From Blastopirellula marina (GTDB lineage: Bacteria > Planctomycetota > Planctomycetia > Pirellulales > Pirellulaceae), in assembly GCF_002967715.1 (NCBI RefSeq), contig NZ_PUIA01000037.1:402200-466199 (forward strand): a stretch of 64,000 nt of DNA. Direction: 5' to 3'. Both the position numbers and the translations under genes were made by a program. How positions within the stretch are numbered: position 1 is the stretch's first letter; each line of letters opens with the position of its first letter. Below, piece after piece: positions 1 to 10,019 of this stretch. The notes under the pieces were generated by a model, which saw only the letters and a program-made list of their open reading frames with translations, was not told where the DNA came from and did no database searches.

Positions 1-70
1 CGACCTGATTCTGGCAGCCGAGTTGGCGAGCATGAACGAAGGGGAAGTGATCAAGTCGAGGGGGTTCTGA
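1..70 (+). CDS. C-terminal end of an unidentified protein (partial)
   Basis: An open frame enters from the left edge and ends in TGA at 68-70. The visible tail is 22 residues (ending in VIKSRGF) and is too short to assign. The next gene begins two bases after this stop, so the two probably share a transcript. The function cannot be determined from this fragment. Confidence 0.5.
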   Translation, partial: DLILAAELASMNEGEVIKSRGF

Positions 71-72
71 AC

Positions 73-429
73 GTGGAAATATCTAAAGGAGCTTTGGCAG
101 GGATCGCCGTTGGCGTTGTTCTAGTCGTCGCGGTACTTGGCTATTGGCTTACACGCCCGACCTTCGGTGAGATCAGTCCAACAGGTTACGACTATGCGAT
201 GGCACTGGGCTCGGCATGCAGCAGAAGGGATAGCACGAAGATCGCGAAGATTACCCAGATGATCGACCAGTCGACGCAAGATGGTCAGTTGGAATCCCAG
301 GAAGCAGCCTGGTTAAAAGGGATCGCCCAAAAGGCCCAAGAAGGACATTGGGAAATGGCCTACGCTTCGGTAAGGACGTTAATGCAGGAGCAGACGCAAA
401 AATCGAATCCTCTGCCCGAGCTCGATTAG
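73..429 (+). CDS. Hypothetical membrane-anchored protein, 118 aa
   Basis: The frame starts at GTG, two bases after the preceding stop, which fits translational coupling. Residues 7-27 form one hydrophobic helix (GALAGIAVGVVLVVAVLGYW), followed by a soluble, polar, helix-prone region rich in Gln, Ala and Lys. The likely topology is an N-terminal anchor with the rest outside the cytoplasm. I recognise no family. The gene ends convergently with the methyltransferase, overlapping it by a few bases, so no terminator separates them. Confidence 0.6.
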   Translation: MEISKGALAGIAVGVVLVVAVLGYWLTRPTFGEISPTGYDYAMALGSACSRRDSTKIAKITQMIDQSTQDGQLESQEAAWLKGIAQKAQEGHWEMAYASVRTLMQEQTQKSNPLPELD

Positions 430-1205
430 TGGTTCGGCTTTATCGCTCGTGTCGCCATAAAAGTATCGACATAACGCGAGATCAAGTCGCTTTCATCGAA
501 TCGATCTTCAAACAGATCGGCCAGCAAGAATCCAGCTTTCAGTTGTCCGCCGAGCTGATCCTCTAGCGTGTGCCCAAAAGCTAGTGGTTGCGTTTGCACT
601 ACTTTTTCCAGCTCTTCCGACGTGAGGTGCGTCAGGTCTGAGTAAGGAATCTTGTGGCGGACAACCAGTTCTCCACGCTCACTCTCGGCAGCTTCATCAA
701 AGATAAATCGCACCGGGTTGCAGATGCCAGCTAGAAGCGTCCCGCCTGTTCGAAGCACCCGAAATGCTTCGCGCCATACGGGCAGAATGTTTTCGGCAAA
801 ACAGTTTGAACATGGGTGAAAGATAAGATCGAACGACCCATCCGCAAGCCTGCTGAGATCAGCCATGTCTCCTTGCTCGGTCTTCAGCGTTAGCCCGTCA
901 CGCTCGACCACAAATCGGTCCTGCTCCAGCTGCTTCGGCGAGTTGTCAAACACGGTGACGTCCGCACCCGCCGCGGCTAAGATCGGCCCTTGCTGCCCAC
1001 CGCCTGAAGCAAGACATAAAATCTTCACGCCCGTGAGATCATCAGGAAACCAACTTCGCGGAACCGGCTTGGTCGGCGTGAGAACCAGAGACCACTCCCC
1101 TCCCCTGGCCCGGTTGATCTCTTCGCTGGTAACCGGAATTGTCCAACGGTCCTTTTCATCGACCTGGCGATTCCATGCTTCGCGATTGTGATTAAGTATG
1201 TCCAT
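426..1205 (-). CDS. Class I SAM-dependent methyltransferase
   Basis: The protein carries a class I methyltransferase core. Motif I is LCLASGGGQQGPILAAAGA, followed by an acidic strand end (VTVFDNS), a GDMADLS segment and the SFDLIFHPCSNCF strand that normally holds motif IV. The first half of a longer frame (to 1343) does not look coding. I chose the ATG at 1205 because the product then begins MDILNHNREAWN, which resembles how this family usually starts (xxNxxxWN). The fold matches Methyltransf_11/UbiE-like enzymes. The substrate is unknown and the neighbours give no clue. Confidence 0.85.
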   Translation of the reverse strand: MDILNHNREAWNRQVDEKDRWTIPVTSEEINRARGGEWSLVLTPTKPVPRSWFPDDLTGVKILCLASGGGQQGPILAAAGADVTVFDNSPKQLEQDRFVVERDGLTLKTEQGDMADLSRLADGSFDLIFHPCSNCFAENILPVWREAFRVLRTGGTLLAGICNPVRFIFDEAAESERGELVVRHKIPYSDLTHLTSEELEKVVQTQPLAFGHTLEDQLGGQLKAGFLLADLFEDRFDESDLISRYVDTFMATRAIKPNH

Positions 1206-1375
1206 CGATGGGGGCCTTGGGGTGAGTGCTATCAAAAGCTGTTGGTGGCGATAATGATCTTTGCTTATGGTTCCAAGACACCAAGTTGCAATAAAAAGTT
1301 CTCTTGGCATCCTGAGTACTTGCCATTCATCTGTCAGGCACAAGTATCTGGTTTTTGCAGGTGCTCAAGAAACAA

Positions 1376-1412
1376 AAAACGCCAGGGAACAGTTTGGCTT
1401 CCCTGGCGTTTT
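1376..1412 (-). terminator. Intrinsic terminator downstream of carB
   Basis: A perfect stem CGCCAGGGAA/TTCCCTGGCG (1380-1389 with 1399-1408) encloses a 9-base loop. On the minus strand it is followed by a run of T (A-run at 1374-1379 on plus). It lies about 30 bases past the carB stop. The plus-strand side has a shorter T-run, so weak activity in both directions is possible. Confidence 0.8.
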
Positions 1413-1438
1413 GAATTGGTTAACCACAGAAAACGTTC

Positions 1439-4400
1439 TTACGTCGTTTGGTGAATATTCACCTGCTTGAAGCGGTCCTGTAAGGATTCGACTTCCATCT
1501 CTTCCTTCCGTAGGGCTTCCATGGCTTTGGTTGCGGCTTCGGCGGCTTGGATGGTGGTGATGCATGGGATGCCATGTTGGACGGCGGCGGCGCGGATGCG
1601 GCCTTCGTCGGTTCGGGCACCCTTGCCGTTGGGCGTATTCATGACCAGTGAAACGGCTCCGTCGATCATCAGGTCCAGCAGGTTGGGGTGACCTTCGGCC
1701 AGCTTCTTGATTCGCTGGGCAGGCACGCCTGCTTCTTCCAGTCGGCGGGCCGTGCCGTCGGTGGCCAGAAGCTCGTAACCCATGTCACGCAGACGGGCGG
1801 AGATGTCCGCGATCTGATCTTTGTGGCGTTCCGAGACGCTTACGAAGATCTTGCCGTCTTGCGGTTGTGGAAGAACCACGCCGGCAGCCAATTGGCACTT
1901 GGCGAAGGCCAGGCTGAACCGTTCGCTGATCCCCATTACTTCGCCGGTTGATCGCATTTCCGGGCCGAGCACGATGTCGACGCCTGCGAACTTGCGGAAC
2001 GGGAAGACCGATTCCTTGATCGAAACGTGAGCCGGAATCGGTTCGCCGGTGATCCCCAGTTCTGGCAGCGTGCAGCCGGTCATCACCTTAGCGGCAATCT
2101 TGGCCACTGGCATGCCGGTGGCCTTGGCCACAAATGGTACCGTGCGGCTGGCACGTGGATTCACTTCCAGCACGTAAACGTTGGTGACACCATCTTCCTG
2201 CTTCACGGCGAACTGCACGTTCATCAAACCGACCACCTTCAGGTACTTCGCCATGGCGATGGTCGCTTCGCGGATTTCCTGAACGATCGGGCCTGGCAGG
2301 CTGTAAGGAGGAATCACACAGGCCGAGTCACCACTGTGCACGCCAGCTTCTTCGATGTGTTCCATCACGCCAGAGACGATCACGTTCTCGCCGTCGCTGA
2401 TGCAGTCGACATCGACTTCGGTAGCATCTTCCAGGAACTTGTCGATCAGCACCGGTTGCCCCTGGGCGACCAGGAACGCTTCGGCCACGAACCTCTCGAA
2501 CTGTTTGTCGTCGTAGCAGATTTCCATCGCACGGCCGCCTAGCACGAAGCTCGGACGAACCAGGGCCGGATAGCCAACCTTGGCTGCTTCGGCTCGGGCT
2601 TCGCTCATGTTGCGGGCGATCGCATTGGGTGGCTGCTTCAGGTTCAAGCGGTTGAGCAACTGCTGGAACTGTTCGCGGTCTTCAGCAGCATCGATCGTGT
2701 CGACGCTCGTCCCGATGATCGGTACGCCTGCGTTGGCCAGGCCGCGGGCCAGGTTCAGTGGCGTCTGGCCGCCGAACTGGACGATTACGCCGTCCGGTTG
2801 AACGACGTCGCAGATGTTCAGCACGTCTTCGGTTGTCAGAGGTTCGAAGAACAGCAGGTCAGATGTGTCGTAGTCGGTACTGACCGTCTCGGGGTTGCTG
2901 TTGACCATCACCGATTCGATGCCCAGCTCCTTGAGCGCGAACGAAGCGTGGCAGCAGCAGTAGTCGAACTCGATCCCTTGCCCGATTCGGTTGGGGCCGC
3001 CACCCAAAATCATGATCCGTCGCTGATCCGGATTCTTGGCGGGGACTTCGTTTTCGATTTCGTAGGTCGAGTAGTAGTACGGCGTGTACGCCTCGAATTC
3101 AGCAGCACACGTATCGACCGACTTGTAGATCGCCGTGATGCCACGCTTCTTGCGTTCGCTACGGACTTCCATCTCGCTGCTCTTGAGCAGGGTCGCCAGT
3201 TGGCGATCGGAGAAGCCCCAGCGTTTGGCTTGCAGCAGTTTCTCATTCGAGATTTCACTGATCGAGCCAATCTCGGCGAGTTCGTTTTCGTACTCGACAA
3301 GCTGCATCAGTTGATCGCCAAACCATGGGTCGATGCCGGTGATTTCGTTCAACTGGGCGACTGTCATGCCTGACTTCAGCGCGTAGCGGATGTACCAGGG
3401 ACGATCGGCGTTGGGCTTCGAGAGCTTCGCGCGGATTTCGTCATCGGTGGGCTGCTCGTCGGTGCCCCATAAGTCTTTGCCGTCGCAGCCGAAGCCGAAG
3501 CGGCCCACTTCCAGGCCACGCAGGGCCTTCTGGAACGATTCCTTGAACGTACGGCCGATGGCCATCGTTTCGCCGACGCTTTTCATCTGGGTAGTCAGCG
3601 TGCTGTCGGCTTCCGGGAACTTCTCGAAGGCGAAACGAGGAATTTTGGTCACGACATAGTCGATCGATGGCTCGAAACAGGCCAGCGTCTCGCGCGTGAT
3701 GTCGTTGGGCAGTTCGTGCAGGCGATAGCCGACGGCCAGCTTGGCGGCGATTTTCGCGATGGGGAAGCCGGTCGCCTTCGAGGCCAACGCCGAGCTGCGG
3801 CTCACGCGTGGGTTCATCTCGATGACGATCATGCGGTCCGAGGTCGGATCGCAGGCAAACTGAATGTTCGAGCCACCCGTTTCGACACCGATCTCGCGAA
3901 TCACAGCCAGCGAGGCGTCACGCATGCGCTGGTATTCTTTGTCGGTCAGCGTTTGGGCTGGGGCAACGGTGATGCTGTCGCCGGTATGCACGCCCATCGG
4001 GTCGAAGTTTTCGATGGAGCAGATGATCACGACGTTGTCGTCGCGATCACGCATCACTTCCATCTCATATTCTTTCCAGCCGATGATAGATTCCTCGATC
4101 AGCACTTCCGTGACCGGCGATTGATCGAGACCGTTACGAACCAACTGGTCGAATTCTTCTCGGTTGTAGGCGATGCTGGAGCCGGAACCCCCCATGGTGA
4201 AGCTGGGGCGAACGACCGCCGGCAAGCCAACTTGTTCGAGCACTGCCCGGGCTTCGGCTACCGTGTGGACCGTCGCCCCTTTGCAGACTTCCAGGCCAAT
4301 CTTATCCATGGCCTGCTTGAATTGTTCGCGTTCTTCGGCCTTGGCGATAACGTCGGCCCGAGCACCGATCATTTCCACGCCGTACTTTTCCAGGATCCCG

Positions 4401-4714
4401 TGCTTGTCGAGATCCATGGCCAGGTTCAGCCCCGTTTGTCCACCCAGCGTGGGGAGCAAAGCACATGGGCGTTCTTTGGCGATGATCTTTTCCAGAATGT
4501 CGACGGTCAGCGGCTCGATATAAGTCGAATCGGCCGTGTCCGGGTCGGTCATGATGGTGGCCGGGTTGGAGTTCACCAACACCACCTCGTAACCTTCTTC
4601 ACGTAACGCTTTGCAGGCCTGAGTGCCGGAATAGTCGAACTCACAGGCCTGGCCGATCACAATAGGACCGGAACCAATGATCAAGATCTTTTTGATATCG
4701 TCGCGTCGCGGCAC
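1439..4714 (-). CDS. carB: Carbamoyl-phosphate synthase large subunit
   Basis: CarB makes carbamoyl phosphate from bicarbonate, ammonia (delivered by CarA) and two ATP, feeding arginine and pyrimidine synthesis in the cytoplasm. At 1091 aa it is full length. The two homologous synthetase halves are visible: the first opens with [20 protein letters not shown] and the second (about residue 570) with [19 protein letters not shown]. Each has an ATP-grasp core with the [15 protein letters not shown] ligand segment. The MGS-like regulatory domain covers roughly the last 140 residues. carA is not in the window, and carB stands alone on its strand with its own terminator. Confidence 0.98.
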   Translation of the reverse strand: MPRRDDIKKILIIGSGPIVIGQACEFDYSGTQACKALREEGYEVVLVNSNPATIMTDPDTADSTYIEPLTVDILEKIIAKERPCALLPTLGGQTGLNLAMDLDKHGILEKYGVEMIGARADVIAKAEEREQFKQAMDKIGLEVCKGATVHTVAEARAVLEQVGLPAVVRPSFTMGGSGSSIAYNREEFDQLVRNGLDQSPVTEVLIEESIIGWKEYEMEVMRDRDDNVVIICSIENFDPMGVHTGDSITVAPAQTLTDKEYQRMRDASLAVIREIGVETGGSNIQFACDPTSDRMIVIEMNPRVSRSSALASKATGFPIAKIAAKLAVGYRLHELPNDITRETLACFEPSIDYVVTKIPRFAFEKFPEADSTLTTQMKSVGETMAIGRTFKESFQKALRGLEVGRFGFGCDGKDLWGTDEQPTDDEIRAKLSKPNADRPWYIRYALKSGMTVAQLNEITGIDPWFGDQLMQLVEYENELAEIGSISEISNEKLLQAKRWGFSDRQLATLLKSSEMEVRSERKKRGITAIYKSVDTCAAEFEAYTPYYYSTYEIENEVPAKNPDQRRIMILGGGPNRIGQGIEFDYCCCHASFALKELGIESVMVNSNPETVSTDYDTSDLLFFEPLTTEDVLNICDVVQPDGVIVQFGGQTPLNLARGLANAGVPIIGTSVDTIDAAEDREQFQQLLNRLNLKQPPNAIARNMSEARAEAAKVGYPALVRPSFVLGGRAMEICYDDKQFERFVAEAFLVAQGQPVLIDKFLEDATEVDVDCISDGENVIVSGVMEHIEEAGVHSGDSACVIPPYSLPGPIVQEIREATIAMAKYLKVVGLMNVQFAVKQEDGVTNVYVLEVNPRASRTVPFVAKATGMPVAKIAAKVMTGCTLPELGITGEPIPAHVSIKESVFPFRKFAGVDIVLGPEMRSTGEVMGISERFSLAFAKCQLAAGVVLPQPQDGKIFVSVSERHKDQIADISARLRDMGYELLATDGTARRLEEAGVPAQRIKKLAEGHPNLLDLMIDGAVSLVMNTPNGKGARTDEGRIRAAAVQHGIPCITTIQAAEAATKAMEALRKEEMEVESLQDRFKQVNIHQTT

Positions 4715-4805
4715 TGGGGGCTCTCGTACTGGGCTGAAGTGAGGGCGGTGACAGGCGCGCAGTAGCCCCTGTCTTCATGAACTTGAAGTGCAAAATCCCA
4801 CCAAT

Positions 4806-5066
4806 TTAACCGCACGATCGACGCGATAACAAGGGGCGCGAATGGGGCATTACAAAATGAATTTCCGAACCATTCGTCATCGCTTCCACTAAGTCATGGT
4901 TACTGATAGCCCCGTAGCCGAACCAACTGATTACATAATGGGGATTTAGGCCAATTTGGTGAACGGTCTCTGCTGCTTCCCAGCAATTTAGGAAAGTGGT
5001 GCGTGATGCATGGGCATTGGTGTGGCTAAATAGATTGCGGTAAATAGCAGGATGCTCAAGAAGCAT
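4806..5066 (-). CDS. Possible small ORF, 86 aa, function unknown
   Basis: This open frame occupies much of the 540-base gap between carB and argH. Its base composition and third-position GC are clearly lower than in the flanking genes. The product is rich in His, Asn and aromatic residues and lacks a signal peptide or transmembrane helix. It resembles no family I know. It may be a recently acquired or decaying gene, or simply chance. No good ribosome site precedes the ATG at 5066. Confidence 0.25.
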   Translation of the reverse strand: MLLEHPAIYRNLFSHTNAHASRTTFLNCWEAAETVHQIGLNPHYVISWFGYGAISNHDLVEAMTNGSEIHFVMPHSRPLLSRRSCG

Positions 5067-5170
5067 CCGAATTCCCCGCGATTGCGCGCATCATTCCGGC
5101 TGTATCGATCCATGGATGCGATTTCGTTTCTGGCGATGCTTAATAACTGCGCAGCCCCTGGTCTGGCGCG

Positions 5171-5199
5171 TTGACAGTCGTTACCGATCCACTTAGCAT
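5171..5199 (+). promoter_or_regulatory. Probable sigma-70-type promoter of argH
   Basis: The -35 is TTGACA (5171-5176), the spacer is 17 bases, and the -10 is TAGCAT (5194-5199). Transcription would begin near 5206, about 50 bases before the preferred argH start. The consensus -35 and ideal spacing make this one of the clearest promoters in the window. Confidence 0.65.
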
Positions 5200-5207
5200 T
5201 TAAGTGG
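5189..5207. promoter_or_regulatory. Operator-like palindrome over the argH -10
   Basis: The perfect inverted repeat CCACTTA (5189-5195) and TAAGTGG (5201-5207) has a 5-base centre. It covers the -10 hexamer and the expected transcription start. A dimeric repressor bound here would block argH transcription. It does not match the ArgR box consensus that I know. Confidence 0.4.
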
Positions 5208-5255
5208 TTTACGTTTCTCCCTACACGCCAACTCTTGCATATTTCTGAGGCAACC

Positions 5256-6644
5256 TTGTCCCGGAACAGCCCCTCTCAAAGTGGAGTGTTTCACTCCGCG
5301 GTCGACGCTCGGGTCGAAAAATTCACCGAAAGCATTAGCTTCGACCACCGATTGTACGCCCAGGACATTCGTGGTTCGATCGCCCATGCCGAGATGCTGG
5401 CCGATGTGGGTGTGCTGACTAGTGATGAGGCAGCCCAAATCACCACGGCGCTTGCACTTATCAAGGGGGAGATCGACAACGGCGACTTCCAGTTTGACGA
5501 GAAACTGGAAGACGTTCATATGAACATCGAAAGCGCACTGGTCGAGCGTCTGGGGGATGTGGGCCGGAAATTACATACCGGGCGAAGCCGAAATGATCAG
5601 GTTTCGACCGACGCGCGGCTTTGGATCCGCGATTCCATCGACGAAACCGATCGACTGCTGAAGCAGTTGCAAATCGCGTTCGTTGGACGCTGCGATGCCG
5701 ACATCGACGTCATTATGCCGGCCTACACCCATATGCAGCGGGCACAGCCGGTGCTGGCCCCACACTATTGGTTGGCTTACACCGAGAAGTTCCAGCGTGA
5801 TCGAGAGCGTCTGGCCGATTGTCGCCGCCGCGTGAACGTATGCAGCCTGGGGACAGCTGCTTTGGCAGGGACCACCATACCCATCGATCGCGAAAATGTA
5901 GCGAAGCGGTTGGGATTCGAGGCCGTAGCCGCCAACAGCATCGACGTTTCCAGCGATCGAGACTTCCTGGTCGAGTACGCGTTCGTCCTGACCATGATCG
6001 CCGAACACCTCAGTGTTTGGGCCGACGAATGGGTGCTTTGGTCGAGCGTGGAATTCAAATTCATCCAGGTTCCCCAGCAATTCTGCACCGGCAGTTCGAT
6101 CATGCCGCAGAAGATTAATCCGGATGTTTGCGAACTGATACGCGGCAAAACGGCTCGTGTGATAGGGAACCTGCAATCGCTGCTGGTCCTCATTAAAGGG
6201 CTGCCGCTGGCCTACAACCGAGACTTGCAAGAGGACAAAGAGCGGCTGTTCGATTCGGTCGACACCGTTCACCGGTCGCTGGATTTGACCGCTTCGATTG
6301 TCGAGGGCGCGACCCTGAATATCGAGTCGATCAACTTGCGGCTGGAAGATGGCTTCCTAGATGCGACCACGCTGATGGAATATCTGATCGGCAAGGGAAC
6401 TCCCCAGCGGACGGCCCATCATCAAATTGGCAGCCTGGTTGGTAAGGCCATGGAAAAGAGGTGTCGTCTGGCCGAATTGCCGCTCGAGGATTTTACGGCG
6501 GTTAACGATTCGTTGGATAAATCCGTTTATGACATCCTGGGAGTGGAGCGAGCGGTCTCTGCATTCCGAAGTTATGGCTCAACCTCGCCCGAGATGGTGA
6601 AAAAGCAAGTGGTTCGCTGGAAGGAGCAATTAGAATTGAGCTGA
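5256..6644 (+). CDS. argH: Argininosuccinate lyase
   Basis: ArgH splits argininosuccinate into arginine and fumarate, the last step of arginine synthesis. The fumarase/aspartase superfamily signature is present as [12 protein letters not shown] (the usual form is ..PQKKNPD). Other family segments seen are [20 protein letters not shown] and a SRDF-like [13 protein letters not shown] prefer the TTG at 5256 because GAGG lies five bases upstream and the product begins with SRNSPSQSG. An in-frame TTG at 5235 would add seven residues but has no ribosome site. The length of about 462 aa is normal. Confidence 0.95.
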   Translation: MSRNSPSQSGVFHSAVDARVEKFTESISFDHRLYAQDIRGSIAHAEMLADVGVLTSDEAAQITTALALIKGEIDNGDFQFDEKLEDVHMNIESALVERLGDVGRKLHTGRSRNDQVSTDARLWIRDSIDETDRLLKQLQIAFVGRCDADIDVIMPAYTHMQRAQPVLAPHYWLAYTEKFQRDRERLADCRRRVNVCSLGTAALAGTTIPIDRENVAKRLGFEAVAANSIDVSSDRDFLVEYAFVLTMIAEHLSVWADEWVLWSSVEFKFIQVPQQFCTGSSIMPQKINPDVCELIRGKTARVIGNLQSLLVLIKGLPLAYNRDLQEDKERLFDSVDTVHRSLDLTASIVEGATLNIESINLRLEDGFLDATTLMEYLIGKGTPQRTAHHQIGSLVGKAMEKRCRLAELPLEDFTAVNDSLDKSVYDILGVERAVSAFRSYGSTSPEMVKKQVVRWKEQLELS

Positions 6645-6721
6645 CCCTCCAGGATTTTTTCCTTGCCAAGGAATGGGCATTTTCGTTCGAAATGCCATCC
6701 CACTAACCTTGCGAAAATCAG

Positions 6722-8926
6722 ATGCAACGATTCCTTAAGATTGCTTTTACGATCGCTCTCCTTGTTAGCCTGGTCATCGCGAATGATGCCCTGGCTCAGC
6801 AACCGGAACAGCCCGCGCCGGTCGCACCTGTGGATACGGCCGCGATTCAAGCACTCAAAGAATCGAATCCAACTACGGCCGAGCAGCTAATTAATGCGGC
6901 AATTGTTTCCGCCGATCTTGGTCGCGGCGATTTGGGTAAAGCTTATTTGGCGAAGCTGATCGAAAACGATCCTGCCGTCGACGAAGTCCTGGCCGCTCAG
7001 CAGAAGCTGGGTTCCGGTCGTATCTTCCGCTTGCAATCGATCGACGCTCTGCAGCCGGAAGGGGCCAGAGCAGCTACCCTGCTGCTGACGAAACTCGATG
7101 CGTATTACAAGGATCCAGCACGACTTAGCCAGCTTGTCGATCAATTGATTGATAAGGACGAAGTCGCTCGCAATCAAGCCGCCAAACAACTGAAGAACGC
7201 TGGTGCGGAAGCCGCTAATCCCCTGTTTGTCGCACTTGCCGACCCAAGCCGAGAGGCCGTCCGGCCTGCCGCCAAGCGAATGCTTGTGCAAATGGATCAG
7301 GCCATCCATGGTCCACTTCTGGCTGCCCTGGATAGTTCCGATCCATTGCTTGTGGCGGAATTGGTCGACGTTGCCAAGCAACTCGATTTAGACCGGGCCG
7401 CACAGTTCCTGGTAGGCCCCTATGTCCTGACCGATGACGATCAACTTCGCTCGGCCATTGGCGAATATCTGGACGCAACCGTCAAATCGCGACCAACCGC
7501 AGACGACGTCAAAGCTTACCTGGCCAAGCGGGTAAAGATGTATCTGGGGGAAGGTCCAATGTTCCCGGTCAATGAAGACGGCCTGGTCGAGCTGTGGACA
7601 TGGGATGCGGCGAAGAAACAAGTCGTCATGACGCCTGTTCCGCCAGCGGATGCTGAAGTGGTCACCGCTGGGCAGTTGCTTCGGGATCTCTATGCTTTGG
7701 ACGAAACCAATGCTGAAGTCCAGGTCCAGGCCGCATTAGCCGCCATGCAACGCATGGGTGTCTTGGGCGAGTCGGATGTTGAACTGAAGAAACTGGTCGA
7801 CAAGCATGGAGTCGAACTTCTGCAATCGGCCCTGACCAAGGGCCTGGAAGATCGCAAATTCGCTCAGGGTGCGGTGGTTGCCTGCGAGCAAATCGGCGCG
7901 ACCAAGAACGCGGATCTCTTGATTGCCGTCGAAGGAAAGCTCAGCCCATTGGCTTTGGCGCTTCAGTCGCCGGTCTATCGGGTCCGTCGGGCAGCGGCAA
8001 AGGGCATTTTGACTATCGACCCGAAGGCTCCCTACGCAGGCTCGGCCGAATTGCTGGATACGCTGGACTTCATGGCTTCGGCTCAAGGTAAGCGGAATAT
8101 CTTGCTGGGCGAACTCCATCAACAGAACGCCCAACGCATGGCAGGCCTTTTGTCAGAGCTTCAGCTCGAGCCGCTAGTTACGCCAGGTGGCCGCGAGTTT
8201 TTCAAGCAAGCCCATTCCTCTCCGGACGTCGAAGCGATCTTCATCAGCAAACCGCTGGCATTGCCGGCCATGATGGAGACAGTTCAGATACTTCGAAAGG
8301 ATCGCCGTACGGCTGAGGTACCGATCGGAATTATCGCGCCGATTGGTGAAGTGGTTCATTATCAACTGCGAACCAAGGACGATCCTCTCACGATTGTGAT
8401 GATTCGCCCGAACGATGTCGAAGGGTTTATCTTTCAACTAAAGCAGTTGTACCTTGCCCAGGGGCGTCTATTGGTCCCGGCGGACGAGCGTGAAGCCGAT
8501 GCGGAATTCGCGTTTGCCCAGATCAGCCGTATGCTCGATACCCCAGACGACTATGACTTCTACGACTTCCTGAAAGTGGAAGAGATTGCGGTTCGCCGAT
8601 TGGCAGACCAAAACGTTGCCGCCGACGTGGCGAGCTTGCTTGGCAAGCTTGGTACGCCGATCGCTCAGACGGCTTTGATCGACTATGCGAGCGATCCTTT
8701 CTACCCAATTAACCTGCGTCAGGCATGTGCTGATGCATTGAAGTCCGCGATTGAACGCCGCGGTATACTCCTCACCAAAGATCAGATTGTGGCTCAGTAC
8801 GACCGCTATAACGCCTCGGAGGAATTGGACCCCGAGACTCAGGCCGTGCTTGGCAAGATTCTGGACATCCTCGAGGCGCCGACCCAAGACGTTCGTTTCG
8901 ACCAACCGGCCAAGATCGGCCCGTAG
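6722..8926 (+). CDS. Secreted HEAT-repeat protein with a receiver-like insert
   Basis: This 734-aa protein begins with a clear signal peptide (hydrophobic stretch from residue 6, ALA-QQ cleavage near 25). Helical HEAT/Armadillo-type repeats follow, for example about residues 130-230 and 340-440 (EVARNQAAKQLKNAG, VYRVRRAAAKGIL). Residues about 455-580 have the alternating strand/helix pattern of a CheY-like receiver. The strand that should end in the phospho-acceptor Asp reads EAIFISK, so it would not be phosphorylated. More helical repeats follow to residue 734. A sigma-54 activator gene starts seven bases downstream. It is probably a periplasmic scaffold; no enzyme motif is visible. Confidence 0.8.
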   Translation: MQRFLKIAFTIALLVSLVIANDALAQQPEQPAPVAPVDTAAIQALKESNPTTAEQLINAAIVSADLGRGDLGKAYLAKLIENDPAVDEVLAAQQKLGSGRIFRLQSIDALQPEGARAATLLLTKLDAYYKDPARLSQLVDQLIDKDEVARNQAAKQLKNAGAEAANPLFVALADPSREAVRPAAKRMLVQMDQAIHGPLLAALDSSDPLLVAELVDVAKQLDLDRAAQFLVGPYVLTDDDQLRSAIGEYLDATVKSRPTADDVKAYLAKRVKMYLGEGPMFPVNEDGLVELWTWDAAKKQVVMTPVPPADAEVVTAGQLLRDLYALDETNAEVQVQAALAAMQRMGVLGESDVELKKLVDKHGVELLQSALTKGLEDRKFAQGAVVACEQIGATKNADLLIAVEGKLSPLALALQSPVYRVRRAAAKGILTIDPKAPYAGSAELLDTLDFMASAQGKRNILLGELHQQNAQRMAGLLSELQLEPLVTPGGREFFKQAHSSPDVEAIFISKPLALPAMMETVQILRKDRRTAEVPIGIIAPIGEVVHYQLRTKDDPLTIVMIRPNDVEGFIFQLKQLYLAQGRLLVPADEREADAEFAFAQISRMLDTPDDYDFYDFLKVEEIAVRRLADQNVAADVASLLGKLGTPIAQTALIDYASDPFYPINLRQACADALKSAIERRGILLTKDQIVAQYDRYNASEELDPETQAVLGKILDILEAPTQDVRFDQPAKIGP

Positions 8927-8933
8927 GTTAGCA

Positions 8934-10019
8934 ATGGGACTGTATTCCGAAACGACTTCCAACTACACACAAGATTACGCACCCCTAGGGTACGAACCCC
9001 CTATCCCTGGCCTGATCGGATCCAGCAAGGCCATGGCGGATGTCTACCGCCTGACGCGCAAAGTTGCCCAAACGAACGCGTCTGTACTTCTGTTAGGTGA
9101 AACAGGTACCGGTAAGGAAATGATTGCCTCATCGGTGCACCGCCTCAGCCAGCGTGCTTCCGGCCCCTTCGTGAAGGTCAACTGTGGTGCGTTGAGTGAA
9201 AGTCTGCTCGAAAGCGAACTGTTTGGTCACGTCCGTGGAGCGTTCACCGGGGCCATTGGTAACCGCACCGGGCGATTTGAAGCAGCTCACGGCGGGAGTA
9301 TTTTTCTCGATGAAATCAACTCCACGACGCTGCACTTGCAGGTGAAACTTTTGCGCGTGCTGCAAGAACGCGAATTCGAACGCGTGGGTGACACGGCTAC
9401 CATTCGCGTTGACACTCGCGTCATTGCCGCGAGTAACCGCCATTTGTTGGAAGAAGTCGGCGAAGGCAAGTTCCGCGAAGACTTGTACTGGCGACTCAAT
9501 GTCGTGCCGATCCGTATTCCCCCGCTCCGAGAACGTCGCGAGGATATCCCCGAACTGGTCGCTCACTTCTTGAACGTCTACAGCGAAGTCAATGATCGGC
9601 ATGTGGTTCACATCCAACGCGAAGCGATGGAAGCATTGCAGGACCACAACTGGCCAGGAAACGTTCGTGAACTGCAGAACTACGTCGAGCGAGCCGTGGT
9701 TTTAGCGGAAGGGGACGAACTGGCGATCGATCTGCTGCCGCCCGAAATTCGCAGTGGCGACAATCGCTCGGCCATGAGCCTCGGCCGTGGCGTAGCCGAC
9801 TTCGATACGCTGGCCTTCGAAGTTGTGCAGCAAGGCCTGCAAGATGCCGATCCCGAAGCAGAGGATCTGCACTCGCGCGTGGTCAATCGCGTCGAGAAAG
9901 AACTGATCGTCCAGGTCATGTCTTCGTGTGCCAACGTACAAACTAAAGCGGCCACGCGATTGGGCATCAATCGCAATACGCTGCATAAGAAACTGAAAGA
10001 GTACGAGATCGAGTCGTGA
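8934..10019 (+). CDS. Sigma-54-dependent transcriptional activator without sensory domain
   Basis: This 361-aa protein is an AAA+ enhancer-binding protein. Walker A is GETGTGKE (residues 55-62), the sigma-54 contact loop GAFTGA lies at 102-107, and Walker B is GSIFLDE. The arginine-finger region and the WPGNVRELQNYVERA sensor II segment are intact. A C-terminal Fis-type helix-turn-helix ends the protein (AATRLGINRNTLHKKLKEY). Only about 25 residues precede the AAA+ domain, so there is no receiver, GAF or PAS domain. Control must come from elsewhere, as in PspF-type activators. The ATG at 8934 lies just after the HEAT-protein stop, and the downstream gene overlaps by four bases, which suggests an operon. 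Confidence 0.93.
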   Translation: MGLYSETTSNYTQDYAPLGYEPPIPGLIGSSKAMADVYRLTRKVAQTNASVLLLGETGTGKEMIASSVHRLSQRASGPFVKVNCGALSESLLESELFGHVRGAFTGAIGNRTGRFEAAHGGSIFLDEINSTTLHLQVKLLRVLQEREFERVGDTATIRVDTRVIAASNRHLLEEVGEGKFREDLYWRLNVVPIRIPPLRERREDIPELVAHFLNVYSEVNDRHVVHIQREAMEALQDHNWPGNVRELQNYVERAVVLAEGDELAIDLLPPEIRSGDNRSAMSLGRGVADFDTLAFEVVQQGLQDADPEAEDLHSRVVNRVEKELIVQVMSSCANVQTKAATRLGINRNTLHKKLKEYEIES

